From positions 1-64,000 of the forward strand of contig JANYIQ010000279.1 of NCBI GenBank assembly GCA_025362575.1: DNA of 64,000 nucleotides. The letters are read 5' to 3'. The notes beneath the pieces are model-generated. The model was not told the origin of the DNA. It did no database searches and saw nothing but the letters and a program-made list of their open reading frames with translations. Source of the DNA: Bacteroidia bacterium. Its GTDB lineage: Bacteria; Bacteroidota; Bacteroidia; B-17B0; Aurantibacillaceae. Shown here piece after piece: positions 1 to 9,800 of the stretch (position 1 is its first letter; every line of letters begins with the position of its first letter). The position numbers and the translations under genes were made by a program.

Positions 1-282
1 TTTGTTTTTACCGAACAGGGTGTTGCAATGTTGTCGGGTGTTTTGAGTAGTAAAATAGCAATTCGTGTAAATATTCAGATAATTAGAGTATTTACAAAAA
101 TGAGAGAGATGATTGTGAATCACAAAGAGATTTTTTTAAAACTCGAGCAAATAGAGAAAACCCTTTTGCAGCAAGATAAAAAAATAGCAAAAGGTGAATC
201 TGAAATACAGATCATATTTAAGGCCTTAAAACAGTTATTAGAAAAACCAAAAACCCAGATGGAAAAAATAGGATACAAATAA
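1..282 (+). CDS. ORF6N domain protein, C-terminal part (cut by window edge)
   Basis: The reading frame is open from base 1 and begins with FVFTEQGVAM, followed by a LSGVL segment and an IQIIRVFTKMRE helix. This is the usual end of the ORF6N DNA-binding domain found in phage antirepressor-like proteins and scattered through Bacteroidota chromosomes. The rest (about residues 45-93) is a charged, Lys/Glu-rich coiled-coil tail. The true start lies upstream of the window. The gene stops one base before the next ATG, so the two may be cotranscribed. The family suggests DNA binding or a prophage remnant; nothing else phage-like is visible here. Confidence 0.75.
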   Translation, partial: FVFTEQGVAMLSGVLSSKIAIRVNIQIIRVFTKMREMIVNHKEIFLKLEQIEKTLLQQDKKIAKGESEIQIIFKALKQLLEKPKTQMEKIGYK

Positions 283-283
283 A

Positions 284-1354
284 ATGCAAACAACCGAAAA
301 TAACACTTACTTTAAGGGTAGGGGTGCGCAATTAAATCCCAATAACAAATTTAACCTTCATGGTTATGTTCGTGAATATATAGAGGTATTAGATGAGGAA
401 ATGATCCTGAACGAAAAAACCGAGATCATTAATACTTATCCCAAAACGATCATTAATAAAGTAGATAGCGAAGATATCGGTCTTGCTTATTCTTTAAATC
501 CCTACCAGGGCTGCGAGCACGGTTGCATTTATTGCTACGCCCGCAACACCCACGAGTATTGGGGTTACAGTGCAGGGCTCGATTTTGAACGTAAGATCAT
601 TGTGAAACAAAATGCCGTTGAGCTTTTAGAAAAACATTTCAGTAGCAAAAAATGGAAGCCCATGCCCATTATGCTTTCGGGTAACACCGATTGCTACCAG
701 CCGGTTGAACGCCAGCTTGAAATTACACGACGCATTTTGCAGGTATGTTTAAAATACAAACACCCTGTTGCTATTATTACAAAAAATGCTTTAATATTAA
801 GAGACATCGATGTATTAAAAGATCTGGCCAGATTGAATTTAGTACATGTTATGGTTTCGATAACGGGAACAGATGAAGATGTTCGCCAAAAATTGGAACC
901 AAGAACCGCTACTTACAAGAACAGATTTAAAGTATTGGAGGCATTATCTACAAATAATATTCCTTGTGGTGTTATGGTGGCGCCAATTATTCCGGGTATT
1001 AATAATCATGAGATACCGAGTGTGATCGAGTTGGCTGCAAAAGCAGGCGCTACATCAGCCGGTTTTACAATTGTGAGATTGAACGGATCCATTGGCCCAA
1101 TATTTAAAGATTGGTTGCTAAAAAATTTTCCGGATCGTGCCGATAAAGTTTGGAATCAGATCTGCGACAGCCATGGCGGAAAAGTAAATGACAGCCGTTT
1201 AGGTGTGCGCATGCGCGGCGAAGGAAAAATGGCAGAAAGCATTAAGCAGCTTTTTAAGATATCTAAAGAACGCTTTATGAAGGAAGAGAAATTCGAATTT
1301 AATATCGGCTCCTTCAATTACAAAGCAGGGGAAGCTCAGTTGAGTTTGTTCTAA
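284..1354 (+). CDS. PA0069-family radical SAM protein
   Basis: The 356-residue protein carries the radical SAM cluster motif CxxxCxxC as CEHGCIYC (Cys77, Cys81, Cys84), which binds a 4Fe-4S cluster and S-adenosylmethionine. It sits in the context NPYQGCEHGCIYCYAR, typical of the PA0069 / spore photoproduct lyase-like branch. The family also shows the MLSGNTDCYQPVE and PIIPGINNHEIP segments seen here. Length is normal for the family. The substrate is unknown; a nucleic-acid repair or modification role is sometimes suggested because of the SplB likeness. It starts directly after the ORF6N stop. Its 3' end faces the thiolase gene on the other strand across a short AT-rich gap containing heptamer-like repeats. 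Confidence 0.85.
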   Translation: MQTTENNTYFKGRGAQLNPNNKFNLHGYVREYIEVLDEEMILNEKTEIINTYPKTIINKVDSEDIGLAYSLNPYQGCEHGCIYCYARNTHEYWGYSAGLDFERKIIVKQNAVELLEKHFSSKKWKPMPIMLSGNTDCYQPVERQLEITRRILQVCLKYKHPVAIITKNALILRDIDVLKDLARLNLVHVMVSITGTDEDVRQKLEPRTATYKNRFKVLEALSTNNIPCGVMVAPIIPGINNHEIPSVIELAAKAGATSAGFTIVRLNGSIGPIFKDWLLKNFPDRADKVWNQICDSHGGKVNDSRLGVRMRGEGKMAESIKQLFKISKERFMKEEKFEFNIGSFNYKAGEAQLSLF

Positions 1355-1388
1355 GACTTTTAACCTTGAACCTTCTAACTTAAGTTTT

Positions 1389-2594
1389 TTAACACTTCTC
1401 AATAATGGCCGCATAACCCTGACCAACACCAATGCACATGGTTACTAAAGCATATTTTTTATTTTGAAGTTGCAGTTCTATCGCCGCCGAATTTAAAATT
1501 CGTGCTCCGCTCATTCCTAAGGGATGTCCGAGAGCTATGGCTCCACCGTTAGGATTGATACGCGGATCGTTATCATCTAATTTCCACTGACGGGTACAAC
1601 CTAAACTTTGCGCTGCGAAAGCTTCGTTCAATTCAATAATGTCAATATCCTTCCAGCTTAAGCCTGCTCTTTTTAAAGCAATATTGGCGGCTTCAACCGG
1701 ACCTAATCCCATTATTCTTGGCTCAACACCGGCAACACCGCTTGATACAATTCGTGCAAGCGGACTAAGTTTATTATTTTTTATACCCTGTTCAGAAGCC
1801 AATAAAAGTGCGGCGGCTCCATCGTTCAATCCCGATGCATTTCCGGCAGTTACGGTTCCATCTTTTTTGAATGCTGTTTTTAATTTTTGTAAACCTTCTA
1901 AAGTGGTATTTGCTTTTGCAAACTCATCTTTACTGAATAAAATTGGATCACCTTTTTTTTGCGGAATTTCAATGCCAACAATTTCTTTTTCAAATCTTCC
2001 GGCGGCTAATGCTTTTGCAGCTTTCTGTTGACTCCACAATGCGAATTTATCCTGATCTTCTCTGCTGATCTTATGAAGCTCTGCAACATTTTCGGCAGTA
2101 TCGCCCATGGCATCCACGCCAAACATTTCTTTCATTTTCGGATTAATGAATCTCCATCCAAAACTTGTATCAAACAATTGCTGATCTCTGCCAAATGCAG
2201 AACTTGCTTTGCTCATTACCAAAGGACCGCGCGTCATGTTCTCAACACCACCTGATATCATCAGGTCGGCTTCACCTAATTGTATATATCTTGCTGCATC
2301 AATACTGGCACTTAAACCCGAAGCGCATAATCGGTTAACGGTTTGTCCGGGAACTGTAATTGGTAAACCCGCCATTAAACCCGCCATTCGCGCAACGTTG
2401 CGATTATCTTCACCAGCCTGATTGGCGCATCCCATTATCAGATCACCAACCTGTGACCAGTTAACACCCGGATTTTTTTTGATCAATTCTTTTAAAACAA
2501 TTGTTGCCAGATCGTCTGTTCTAACAACCGATAATGTTCCTCCAAAATTTCCGATGGCAGTTCTAACGCCATTAATGATATATGCTTGGTTCAT
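1389..2594 (-). CDS. pcaF: acetyl-CoA C-acyltransferase, 3-oxoadipyl-CoA thiolase type
   Basis: A 401-residue type I thiolase that should cleave a 3-oxoacyl-CoA with CoA to release acetyl-CoA. The nucleophile Cys90 is in VNRLCASGLSA, the active His357 in GGAIALGHPLGMSGAR and the proton-transfer Cys387 in MCIGVGQG. The stretch DPRINPNGGAIALGHP and the GWRFINPKMKEMFGVD segment resemble PcaF/PaaJ (3-oxoadipyl-CoA thiolase) more than FadA; that specificity is inference. The start was set at the ATG giving MNQAYIING, because the longer frame (to 2660) would begin inside the terminator of the upstream gene. A PaaI-type thioesterase lies about 0.6 kb upstream on the same strand, which fits aromatic-CoA catabolism, but no other paa or pca genes are present. 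Confidence 0.85.
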   Translation of the reverse strand: MNQAYIINGVRTAIGNFGGTLSVVRTDDLATIVLKELIKKNPGVNWSQVGDLIMGCANQAGEDNRNVARMAGLMAGLPITVPGQTVNRLCASGLSASIDAARYIQLGEADLMISGGVENMTRGPLVMSKASSAFGRDQQLFDTSFGWRFINPKMKEMFGVDAMGDTAENVAELHKISREDQDKFALWSQQKAAKALAAGRFEKEIVGIEIPQKKGDPILFSKDEFAKANTTLEGLQKLKTAFKKDGTVTAGNASGLNDGAAALLLASEQGIKNNKLSPLARIVSSGVAGVEPRIMGLGPVEAANIALKRAGLSWKDIDIIELNEAFAAQSLGCTRQWKLDDNDPRINPNGGAIALGHPLGMSGARILNSAAIELQLQNKKYALVTMCIGVGQGYAAIIEKC

Positions 2595-2636
2595 AGTAAA
2601 AGAATGAGATATAAAAGTACAGTTTTTGCCATCAGT

Positions 2637-2667
2637 AAACAAAAACCGCGAGGTATGCACTCGCGGT
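2637..2667 (-). terminator. rho-independent terminator of the Gly/His-rich gene
   Basis: An 8-bp perfect stem, ACCGCGAG (2645-2652) with CTCGCGGT (2660-2667) and a 7-base loop, is followed on the minus strand by a T-rich run (complement of 2638-2645). It lies just after the stop of the minus-strand gene at 2673-3146 and before the thiolase start. Confidence 0.85.
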
Positions 2668-2672
2668 CTGTT

Positions 2673-3146
2673 TTATTCAGGTTTATATTCCTGTTTATGA
2701 GTATCGTTGGTTTTGTAAACATCATCTTCATCATCTTCACTGTCTTTTAACTCGTAATGTTTCTCATTATCAATATTGATATTTACGACAGTCGGAGGAG
2801 GGGAAGGATTGCTTACCCAAATGGTTCCGTTCCAGAATACATAATGATTTCTCCAATTATCCCAATAAAAATTGTGCCCCGGAAAATATACCCATCTGCG
2901 GTTATAAGCGCGTTTTGGTCCCCAAAATGGATGGTAAATAACAAATTTTGCAGGACGATAGATGCTTTTCTTAACCACAACTTTAGCACCGTGATGTGGA
3001 TGCGGGCCCATTGCTTTTCCGCCATGGCCAACGTGACCATGTCCGCCTCCGTGGCCACCATGTCCGCCTTTTTGTGCAAAACCATTCAGTGTTCCAAACA
3101 CTAAAAAAGATATTGCAATAAGAACTGTTTTTGTTAGATGTTTCAT
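2673..3146 (-). CDS. secreted Gly/His-rich protein, unknown function
   Basis: A 157-residue protein with a clear Sec signal peptide (MKHLTKTVLIAISFLVFG...GFAQ, about 25 residues). It is followed by a tract built of GGHGG and GHGH units (residues 26-46), then PHPHH, an aromatic middle segment with many Trp/Tyr/Phe residues (about 60-113), and an acidic tail (DSEDDEDD). I do not recognise a named family. The His cluster could bind metals, and the aromatic part (FWGPKR, WVYFPGHNFYWDNWRNH) resembles small envelope proteins of Bacteroidota. It has its own strong terminator and no obvious operon partner. Confidence 0.7.
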   Translation of the reverse strand: MKHLTKTVLIAISFLVFGTLNGFAQKGGHGGHGGGHGHVGHGGKAMGPHPHHGAKVVVKKSIYRPAKFVIYHPFWGPKRAYNRRWVYFPGHNFYWDNWRNHYVFWNGTIWVSNPSPPPTVVNINIDNEKHYELKDSEDDEDDVYKTNDTHKQEYKPE

Positions 3147-3234
3147 ATAAGTTAGTTTTACTTTTGACTTTCAGAAAACCCGAAGGTTTAATGTATTAAC
3201 AAATTTTATGCATGTACTCAAGCAACAAAATTGT

Positions 3235-3645
3235 TTACCAATCTTTTGATGTGCGGTAAACGGTGCCTTTGAATAAACCAACAATAGCATGATCGGAAGT
3301 TCTTTTGATCTTAATGGTGTAAATGCCAATTTTATTGGAACAATTTTCTTCTCTGGCCTCGGCAACTATTTCATCACCTTCCATTAACGAAACGGTGTGT
3401 GAGATGGAGGTTTCTACCGAAACAGCTTTTTTACCATGAGAGTTAGATGCGAAAGCCAAAGCGCTATCGGCTAAAGAATAAGTAATGCCGCCATGTGCAA
3501 TTCCGAAACCGTTGAGCATTTCATTGCGTACTTTTAAACTGAGTTTGCAAATTCCATTCCCGGTTTCAAGAACAGTAATGCCAAGCCACTGACTAAAATA
3601 ATCTTTGGCCATCATGGTATCCACTATTTCTTTCGGGCTTTTCAT
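3235..3645 (-). CDS. PaaI-type hotdog thioesterase
   Basis: A 136-residue hotdog-fold acyl-CoA thioesterase. The motif NGFGIAHGGITYSLADSA contains the HGG turn and the catalytic Asp that mark the PaaI subfamily (hydroxyphenylacetyl-CoA thioesterases that rescue stalled ring-cleavage intermediates). Length is normal. The stop of the upstream adenosyltransferase gene (3649-4206) is only 3 bases away, so the two are almost certainly cotranscribed. The substrate here is not determined by sequence; general acyl-CoA clean-up is equally possible. Confidence 0.8.
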   Translation of the reverse strand: MKSPKEIVDTMMAKDYFSQWLGITVLETGNGICKLSLKVRNEMLNGFGIAHGGITYSLADSALAFASNSHGKKAVSVETSISHTVSLMEGDEIVAEAREENCSNKIGIYTIKIKRTSDHAIVGLFKGTVYRTSKDW

Positions 3646-3648
3646 TTT

Positions 3649-4206
3649 TTAAACTCTCGGTTTCCAGATTATTTCAGTGGCCTTAAGATCTTGTGATAGT
3701 TTGCGAGACAGCACAAATAAATAATCCGATAAACGATTCAAATATTTATAAATAAGTTCATCTACTTTTTCGTTCTCTGAAAGTTTTAAAGTGGCGCGTT
3801 CGGCTCTGCGGCAAACACAGCGGGCAATGTGACAATAAGAAACAACTGTATTGCCTCCCGGTAAAACAAAATGTTTCATCTCCGGAAGTGTTTCATTCAT
3901 TTTATCAATTGCTTTTTCCAATAATTCAACATCTGTTTCTTTTAATTGCGGCAGTTGCATTTTAAGGTCTTTTTCAGGATCGCTTGCCAATAAAGAACCA
4001 ATTGTAAAAAGGCGGTCCTGTATCTCAATAAGAAGATCGAATAATTCTTTTTCGGAAATGTTATCGCGAATTAAACCCAGATGCGAATTCAATTCATCAA
4101 CTGTGCCATAAGCTTCGATGCGAATGTGATGTTTCGGAACGCGTGTACCGCCAATCAAAGAGGTTTGTCCTTTATCTCCTGTTTTCGTATAGATCTTGAA
4201 TGCCAT
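3649..4206 (-). CDS. pduO: PduO-type cob(I)alamin adenosyltransferase
   Basis: A 185-residue corrinoid adenosyltransferase that converts cob(I)alamin and ATP to adenosylcobalamin. The ATP-binding N-terminal signature TKTGDKGQTSLIGGTRV, the AYGTVDELNSHLG helix and the C-terminal CRRAERATLKL and LNRLSDYLFVLSR helices are all present. The product serves B12-dependent enzymes such as methylmalonyl-CoA mutase, none of which lie in the window. It lies 47 bases downstream of a TonB-dependent receptor on the same strand and 3 bases upstream of the PaaI-like gene, so it sits in the middle of a likely three-gene unit. Confidence 0.9.
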   Translation of the reverse strand: MAFKIYTKTGDKGQTSLIGGTRVPKHHIRIEAYGTVDELNSHLGLIRDNISEKELFDLLIEIQDRLFTIGSLLASDPEKDLKMQLPQLKETDVELLEKAIDKMNETLPEMKHFVLPGGNTVVSYCHIARCVCRRAERATLKLSENEKVDELIYKYLNRLSDYLFVLSRKLSQDLKATEIIWKPRV

Positions 4207-4253
4207 TTCAGTTTAAAATTAAATTATTTTTCAGGAAACAGCAATCAATCTTT

Positions 4254-6623
4254 TTAGAACTTCAAACTTACGTTTAAATTAGGTAAAATTGGCAGCTGAT
4301 CAATTCGCTGGAACGTGAAACGATTTACGTAAAAAATATTCTTACGATTGTATACGTTCGTAACTCCGCCACTAAATTCAAGAATTATTTTTTCTGTCCA
4401 GTTGTAACGGTATTTAACACCAATATCCAAACGGTGAAAATCTGTTAAACGCATGGAGTTAAGATCGCCGGGCAAATAACCTAATTGTCCGTTTGCATTA
4501 GAATAATTGTAGTTTAAGTTGTTGTTGAAATTAAGCGAAGGGTAATATCCTTGTGTTGGAGTTACCGGGAAAGGAGAACCATAGTTCCAGCGGGCATTTA
4601 ATTCCCAATTACGTTTTTTTCCGAAGGTGTAAGAAGTAACTAAGTTAACATTATGTCTTCTGTCGAAGCTTGGCGGGTAATTGGTAACAACACCTGTTGA
4701 TGTATTCCCTGACCAGCGATTATTAACAATGTAAGAGTAAACCGCCCAGAAATAAAAGCGCTTGCGTTCAAATTTCAGAACAAGATCAGCGCCTTGTGCA
4801 CGGCCTTGTTCAACAACGAAATCTTTTTTAGAGGCATCGGGTTTGCTGGCATTTTCCGGGGTATCATCAAAGATCTTATCGCGATTCGTATTCATGATCT
4901 GGTTAAAGAATTTCTGATACACTTCAACGTTCAATTCAAAATATTTTAAGAAATCGAATTCAAAGCCGGCCACCATGTGATTGGCTTTTTGAACGGAAGA
5001 TTTTACTTCGAGAGATTTTCCGTTCTTATCAAGATATGTTTTTGGAAGGTTATCGTTTTCAGGAGCGTTAATGAATCCGTAAAATAAATTCACAACATCG
5101 CGGTCAGAGCTTGAACTCATTAAACTCTGGCTGTATAAACCACCTGCTGCTTTGAATCGGATCTTAGGAGTAATATTTAGTTTAAAGCTTAAGCGCGGTT
5201 CAGGCGAAAACACGTTAAGTGTAGCGTAATATTGCATGCGGAAGCTTGGCTCGAAAATGAAGCGTTTTTTGGCGCCAACATATTTGTATTTCACAAAAGC
5301 TCCAAGATCGGAAGTTGAACGTGTAACCTGAATTTTTGTGAAGTAAGGGTTTTGCAATTCGTAATTAGCTCCGGTGATGATTCCTTCAAAGCCAAACTTA
5401 ACTTCGCTGCGACCAATGAATTTAATGAAATTGAATCCTGCATTAAAACCGTTTATGCTGCTTGATTTTTTATCGGTGTCAATGTTCGGGTTCTTGTAAT
5501 CTATTTTATATTGTGAATATGCGAAAACGCCTTCGATCAATAAATTGGAGTTATTTGGGATAAGAACAAAGTTAGATCCTGCACCGTAAGATTTCCAGTT
5601 ATAGGTAGCAATGCTTGGATAATCTACTTTATCATTAAAATTAAATCCGAACAAATTCAGCTTGCTTCCGTTTGTGGCGTTAAATGAAAGTTTGCCATAC
5701 ACATCCGTAAAATAAAATGGTAAGCCATCTTTGTTAGCGTATGAATAAAGGCTTTTAGAGGTTTGAGGTAAATAGGAGTGTTTTGCCGAAATAACAAAAG
5801 AGGAACTTCCTTTTCCGTCTTCTTTTAATTTGGCAAGCGGGCCTTCCAATAGAATTTTTGCAGCGAAAGTAGATGCAGCAACCTTGCCGCCGAATTGTTT
5901 TTTATTTCCGTCTCGTGTAGTAACATCCATAACAGAAGAAGTTCTTCCGCCATATTCAGCACCAAATCCTGCAGAATAAACATCAGCGTTTTTCATGATG
6001 TCATTATCAAAAACAGAGAATAATCCGATCGAGTGAAAAGGGTTATAAATGATCATCCCGTCAAGCAAAACTTTATTTTGTACCGGTAAACCTCCTCGAA
6101 TGTATAATTGTCCGCCTTGATCACCGGTAAAGGTAACTCCGGGTAACACCTGTAAATACTGTGCCAGATCGGGTTCACCGATACTGGGTAATTTGCTGAT
6201 GATAATGGGATCGACCTTCTGAACCGAAACTGTGGTGTTCTCAACTTTTTCTGCCTGATTAGTGGAAACTTCTATTTCGTTAAGATTAATTCCGCCTTTG
6301 GTACAGAAGAATTTTTTGTTAAGAATTTCACCGGCTTTAATTTTGATGGATTCGGTAATGGTGTCAAAATCAAGATTCGTAACCATAAGGGTATAATCTC
6401 CCGGCGGAACTTTTGTGATCGAAAAATAACCATTTAGATCCGTATTAGCGCCAATGGTGGTGCCTTTTAAAAATACATTCGAAAAAGGAACCGCTTCGCC
6501 ATTTTTTTTATCGTAAATAATTCCTTTAATAGAACCGCTGTTTTGAGAAAAACCAAATGCAGAAAAAAGCATCAGAAACACCAGAGCATTTATTTTTTTG
6601 TGATCGAAATTGGTCTTAAGCAT
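4254..6623 (-). CDS. TonB-dependent receptor with N-terminal carboxypeptidase-regulatory domain
   Basis: A 789-residue outer-membrane receptor. A signal peptide (to about residue 26, GFSQ) is followed by a CarboxypepD_reg-like beta-sandwich (about 30-110), a plug domain (about 130-240, with LYIRGG and ILLEGPL) and a long beta-barrel ending in Phe (NVSLKF), as expected for BAM-inserted barrels. No SusD partner follows. The neighbour downstream is a corrinoid adenosyltransferase, so uptake of a corrinoid is a possible but weak inference; this plug type is common in Bacteroidota and its cargo is generally unknown. A 14-bp perfect palindrome lies about 45 bases upstream of the start. Confidence 0.85.
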   Translation of the reverse strand: MLKTNFDHKKINALVFLMLFSAFGFSQNSGSIKGIIYDKKNGEAVPFSNVFLKGTTIGANTDLNGYFSITKVPPGDYTLMVTNLDFDTITESIKIKAGEILNKKFFCTKGGINLNEIEVSTNQAEKVENTTVSVQKVDPIIISKLPSIGEPDLAQYLQVLPGVTFTGDQGGQLYIRGGLPVQNKVLLDGMIIYNPFHSIGLFSVFDNDIMKNADVYSAGFGAEYGGRTSSVMDVTTRDGNKKQFGGKVAASTFAAKILLEGPLAKLKEDGKGSSSFVISAKHSYLPQTSKSLYSYANKDGLPFYFTDVYGKLSFNATNGSKLNLFGFNFNDKVDYPSIATYNWKSYGAGSNFVLIPNNSNLLIEGVFAYSQYKIDYKNPNIDTDKKSSSINGFNAGFNFIKFIGRSEVKFGFEGIITGANYELQNPYFTKIQVTRSTSDLGAFVKYKYVGAKKRFIFEPSFRMQYYATLNVFSPEPRLSFKLNITPKIRFKAAGGLYSQSLMSSSSDRDVVNLFYGFINAPENDNLPKTYLDKNGKSLEVKSSVQKANHMVAGFEFDFLKYFELNVEVYQKFFNQIMNTNRDKIFDDTPENASKPDASKKDFVVEQGRAQGADLVLKFERKRFYFWAVYSYIVNNRWSGNTSTGVVTNYPPSFDRRHNVNLVTSYTFGKKRNWELNARWNYGSPFPVTPTQGYYPSLNFNNNLNYNYSNANGQLGYLPGDLNSMRLTDFHRLDIGVKYRYNWTEKIILEFSGGVTNVYNRKNIFYVNRFTFQRIDQLPILPNLNVSLKF

Positions 6624-6667
6624 AAGTAAATTTAAAAGGCAAAAAATTGAGCCGTAAATGTACCAAA

Positions 6668-6681
6668 TTATTGTACAATAA
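6668..6681. promoter_or_regulatory. 14-bp perfect palindrome upstream of the TonB receptor
   Basis: TTATTGTACAATAA reads the same on both strands. It lies between the divergently transcribed receptor (start 6623) and giant secreted protein (start 6884). On the minus strand it is followed within a few bases by TACATTTA, a near match to the TAnnTTTG promoter element. A repressor or activator site is a reasonable guess; no regulator is known. Confidence 0.35.
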
Positions 6682-6883
6682 ATGGACCGTTTATGTAATA
6701 ATCTAAATATTTAGATTCTATCGTTTTGGTTGAAAAAAGCCCTTTTTTTGGTAAAATTTAAGCGCTTCCAAACACAAATCCAACAATTCGACTAATAAGC
6801 CAAAATATGGCACCAATAAATTTGGAATCATAAATTAATTTCTATAAATTTACTATAATATTAATCTGAAAAATCCCCTTACT

Positions 6884-9800
6884 ATGATATATAATTACTT
6901 AAAAAATCTTTCTTGCATACTGTTAGTGTGCGTTGGATTATCTTCTAAAGCACAGACTGCTTATTCTGAGACTTTCGGAAGCGGAACAACATCGACATTT
7001 CCGGGTGGCTGGACTTTTGCCAGTGGTGACTGGGGTGTTGACCCGGATATAGCAAACGGAGGCTCAATCATTGATTGTACAATTCCTTTGTCTTCAATTG
7101 GATCAAAGATGTACGGTGCCGATGGTACTTCGGGTTTACAGCAATCGGTTTCGGCGCCTTTTGTAACAACAAATATTACTAATATGATCCTGAAGTGGAA
7201 CGGATTGCGTTCCCTTGGTGCACCTGCATTAACAGTGGAAGTGAGTACAGATAATAGTACTTACACTCCTTTAACGATTACAGATGTTCTTTCGGATGGT
7301 GCTTGGCATACTTTTACAGTGGCAGTTCCTGTTGCTTTCGAAAATAAATCAACAGTTTATGTTAGGTGGTCTTATACAGGTGCTAGTAGTGGCAATTTTA
7401 TTGCTTTTGACGACATTGATATTTCAGGAACGGCTTCTCCGGTATACTATTGGGATGGTTCAGGCGCTCTAAACAGCGTTTCTTCATGGTGGTCAAATTC
7501 AAATGCTACAGGCAGTCAACCTACAGATTTCGTAACACCCAATCAAATTTTCAACTTATACCCTAATGCAACAAGTGCTACAGCTGCTACCCTTGGTGGT
7601 GCGTGGACAATAAGTGGATCAGGTGTTAAGTTAAATGTTGGAGATGGTTCAACAGGTTTTAACTTGAACCTTAGTTCAGTTCTGACTGTTGCTTCTTCTG
7701 CAAAATTAAACGTATTAAATACCGCAACTTTAACTTTATCTAATACTACATTTCCTTCGTCTGCATTTGTAACTTTAAATGCAGGCTCAACAGTTGATTA
7801 TGCACAGTCATCTTCTGTAGCAATATTGAACATGACGCACTCTCATTTAACAATCTCAGGTGGTGCAGATAAAACTCAGCCGGGAAATTTAACTATTAAT
7901 GGTGACCTGAATTTGAATGGAAGCAGTTTTGTAATGTCTAACAGCTCGCTTCAGACATTGAACCTCAATGGGATGATTTTAGGAAGTGGAACTTTGAAAA
8001 CAGGAAATTCAAAATTGAACATTAACGGTTCCGGTACATTTGGTACAATTACTTTTGCTGCAGGATCAACAGCTAATACATTAAATCAGTTCAATGTTAA
8101 CAGAGGCAGTGCAGGTGGTATTGTTTTAGGATCAGATCTAACTGTAAACAGCACATCTAATTTACAGAACGGTACAATTAGTTTAAACGGTAAGAACCTT
8201 ACTTTAAACGGCGCAATTACTTTTCCGGCGACTACTGCAAATGGAAGTTTTATTGGTTCTAAAACATCTACCTTAACAATAGGTGGTTCGGGATCGGTTA
8301 CCAACAATTTATTAATGAGCGCACCAACTATGGGTTATGTACTGTTAAACAGAAGTGGTGCAACAATAACCGCGGGTAATTCAATTGATATTTGGGGTGA
8401 TCTAACTCCAACGGCAGGTACTTTTGCTGCAGGCGGAAATCTAACGATTAAAAGCGACGCATCTAATAAAGGAAGAATTGGTATTATTGGAGCTTCTGGT
8501 GCATTTACCGGTAGCCCAACAGTTGAGGTGTTTAAAAACGCAGGCTTAACCGGATGGGTTAATATTGGTTCAGGTGGCGTAAATGGTGCTTCTATGTCAG
8601 GTTGGAATTCAAGCTTCGCAATTACCTGCGCTTCTTGTCCTGATGGATCATCAGTAGGTGGTGTTGCATTTACCTCGGTTTATACATATGATGAAACAGC
8701 ATTTATAGGAGATGATTCAAATACTGCCCATTACATTCCTATTGCTTCTTTAGGGGGACTTAATTCCAATACAGGATATTGGGTTTATTTAGGTAATGGT
8801 GCTGTAAATACTACTGCAATTACTATTCCTTTAACAGGGGGCGTGAATACTAATGCTTCCGGTGGTGGATTCAATTTAACTTTATCAGCAGGTGCTCCTG
8901 CGGCTACTGATGGATGGAATTTAATTTCAAATCCATATCCTTCTCCAATTTTAGTTTCTCAGGTTATTGCTTCGGCGGGTGGAGCTAATGTGGATAACAC
9001 ATTTTATGTTTATGATCCGGATGCAAATGCAAACGTGCCTTTTACAGCAGGAAGCGTTATCCCTATGGGACAAGCATTTTCAGTAAGAGCATTAAACAGC
9101 AGTGTAAACTTTAGTCCAAACGAAAATTGGAAAACAACAACTAATAACAATACAGGAATTTTGAAAACATCTTCCGCATCTAATTATTATTTTGACGATT
9201 TCTTATTGGATCTTACCAGTACTACTTTTACTACAGGTTACTTCTCACAAGCTTATTTTAAATTTGATGCCACCTCAACAACCGGGTTTGACAACGGTAA
9301 AGATGCGTTTTATTTATCAAGCTCTGTTGATAATACAACACCGAGTATCTTCAGTACAACAAGCGGAAATAAATTTTTAAGAAACTCTTTACCAAGTCTT
9401 AGTGGTTTAGTTACTATACCTTTAACCATAACTACAGGTACAGCTTATGCCGGTGTTTATAAAATTAACCCGGTTAACATCAATAAACTACCTGCAGGCG
9501 CTTGTGTTAACTTATACGATATCGCGAATAATGTAACGCATAATTTAAGAACAGGTGCTTACACTGCAACCATTGCAGCTAACGCAACTACTCCTCAGTT
9601 CGAGTTAAGAATTACTTTAAATTCAGCTACAATGACCTCTAACGTTAGTCAGCCATTATGTTCTAAGATTAACAATGGTTCTATTATCGCTAAAGGAACT
9701 TCAGCCGGTCCATGGAACTATACTTGGAAAGACGCTTCAGATAATATTATTAAAACCAAAACCAACTCATTGGTTGCTGATACTTTAAAAAATCTTGGTG

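Noticed and set aside
1-282. Left end of a prophage
   Set aside because: Only an ORF6N tail is present, followed at once by ordinary chromosomal genes; isolated ORF6N genes are common in Bacteroidota.
2757-3104. 115-residue plus-strand frame opposite the Gly/His-rich gene
   Set aside because: It is antisense to a gene with a clear signal peptide and terminator, and has no protein-like pattern.
8086-8307. 73-residue minus-strand frame within the giant secreted protein
   Set aside because: It is opposite a low-complexity beta-helix region that often gives chance open frames.
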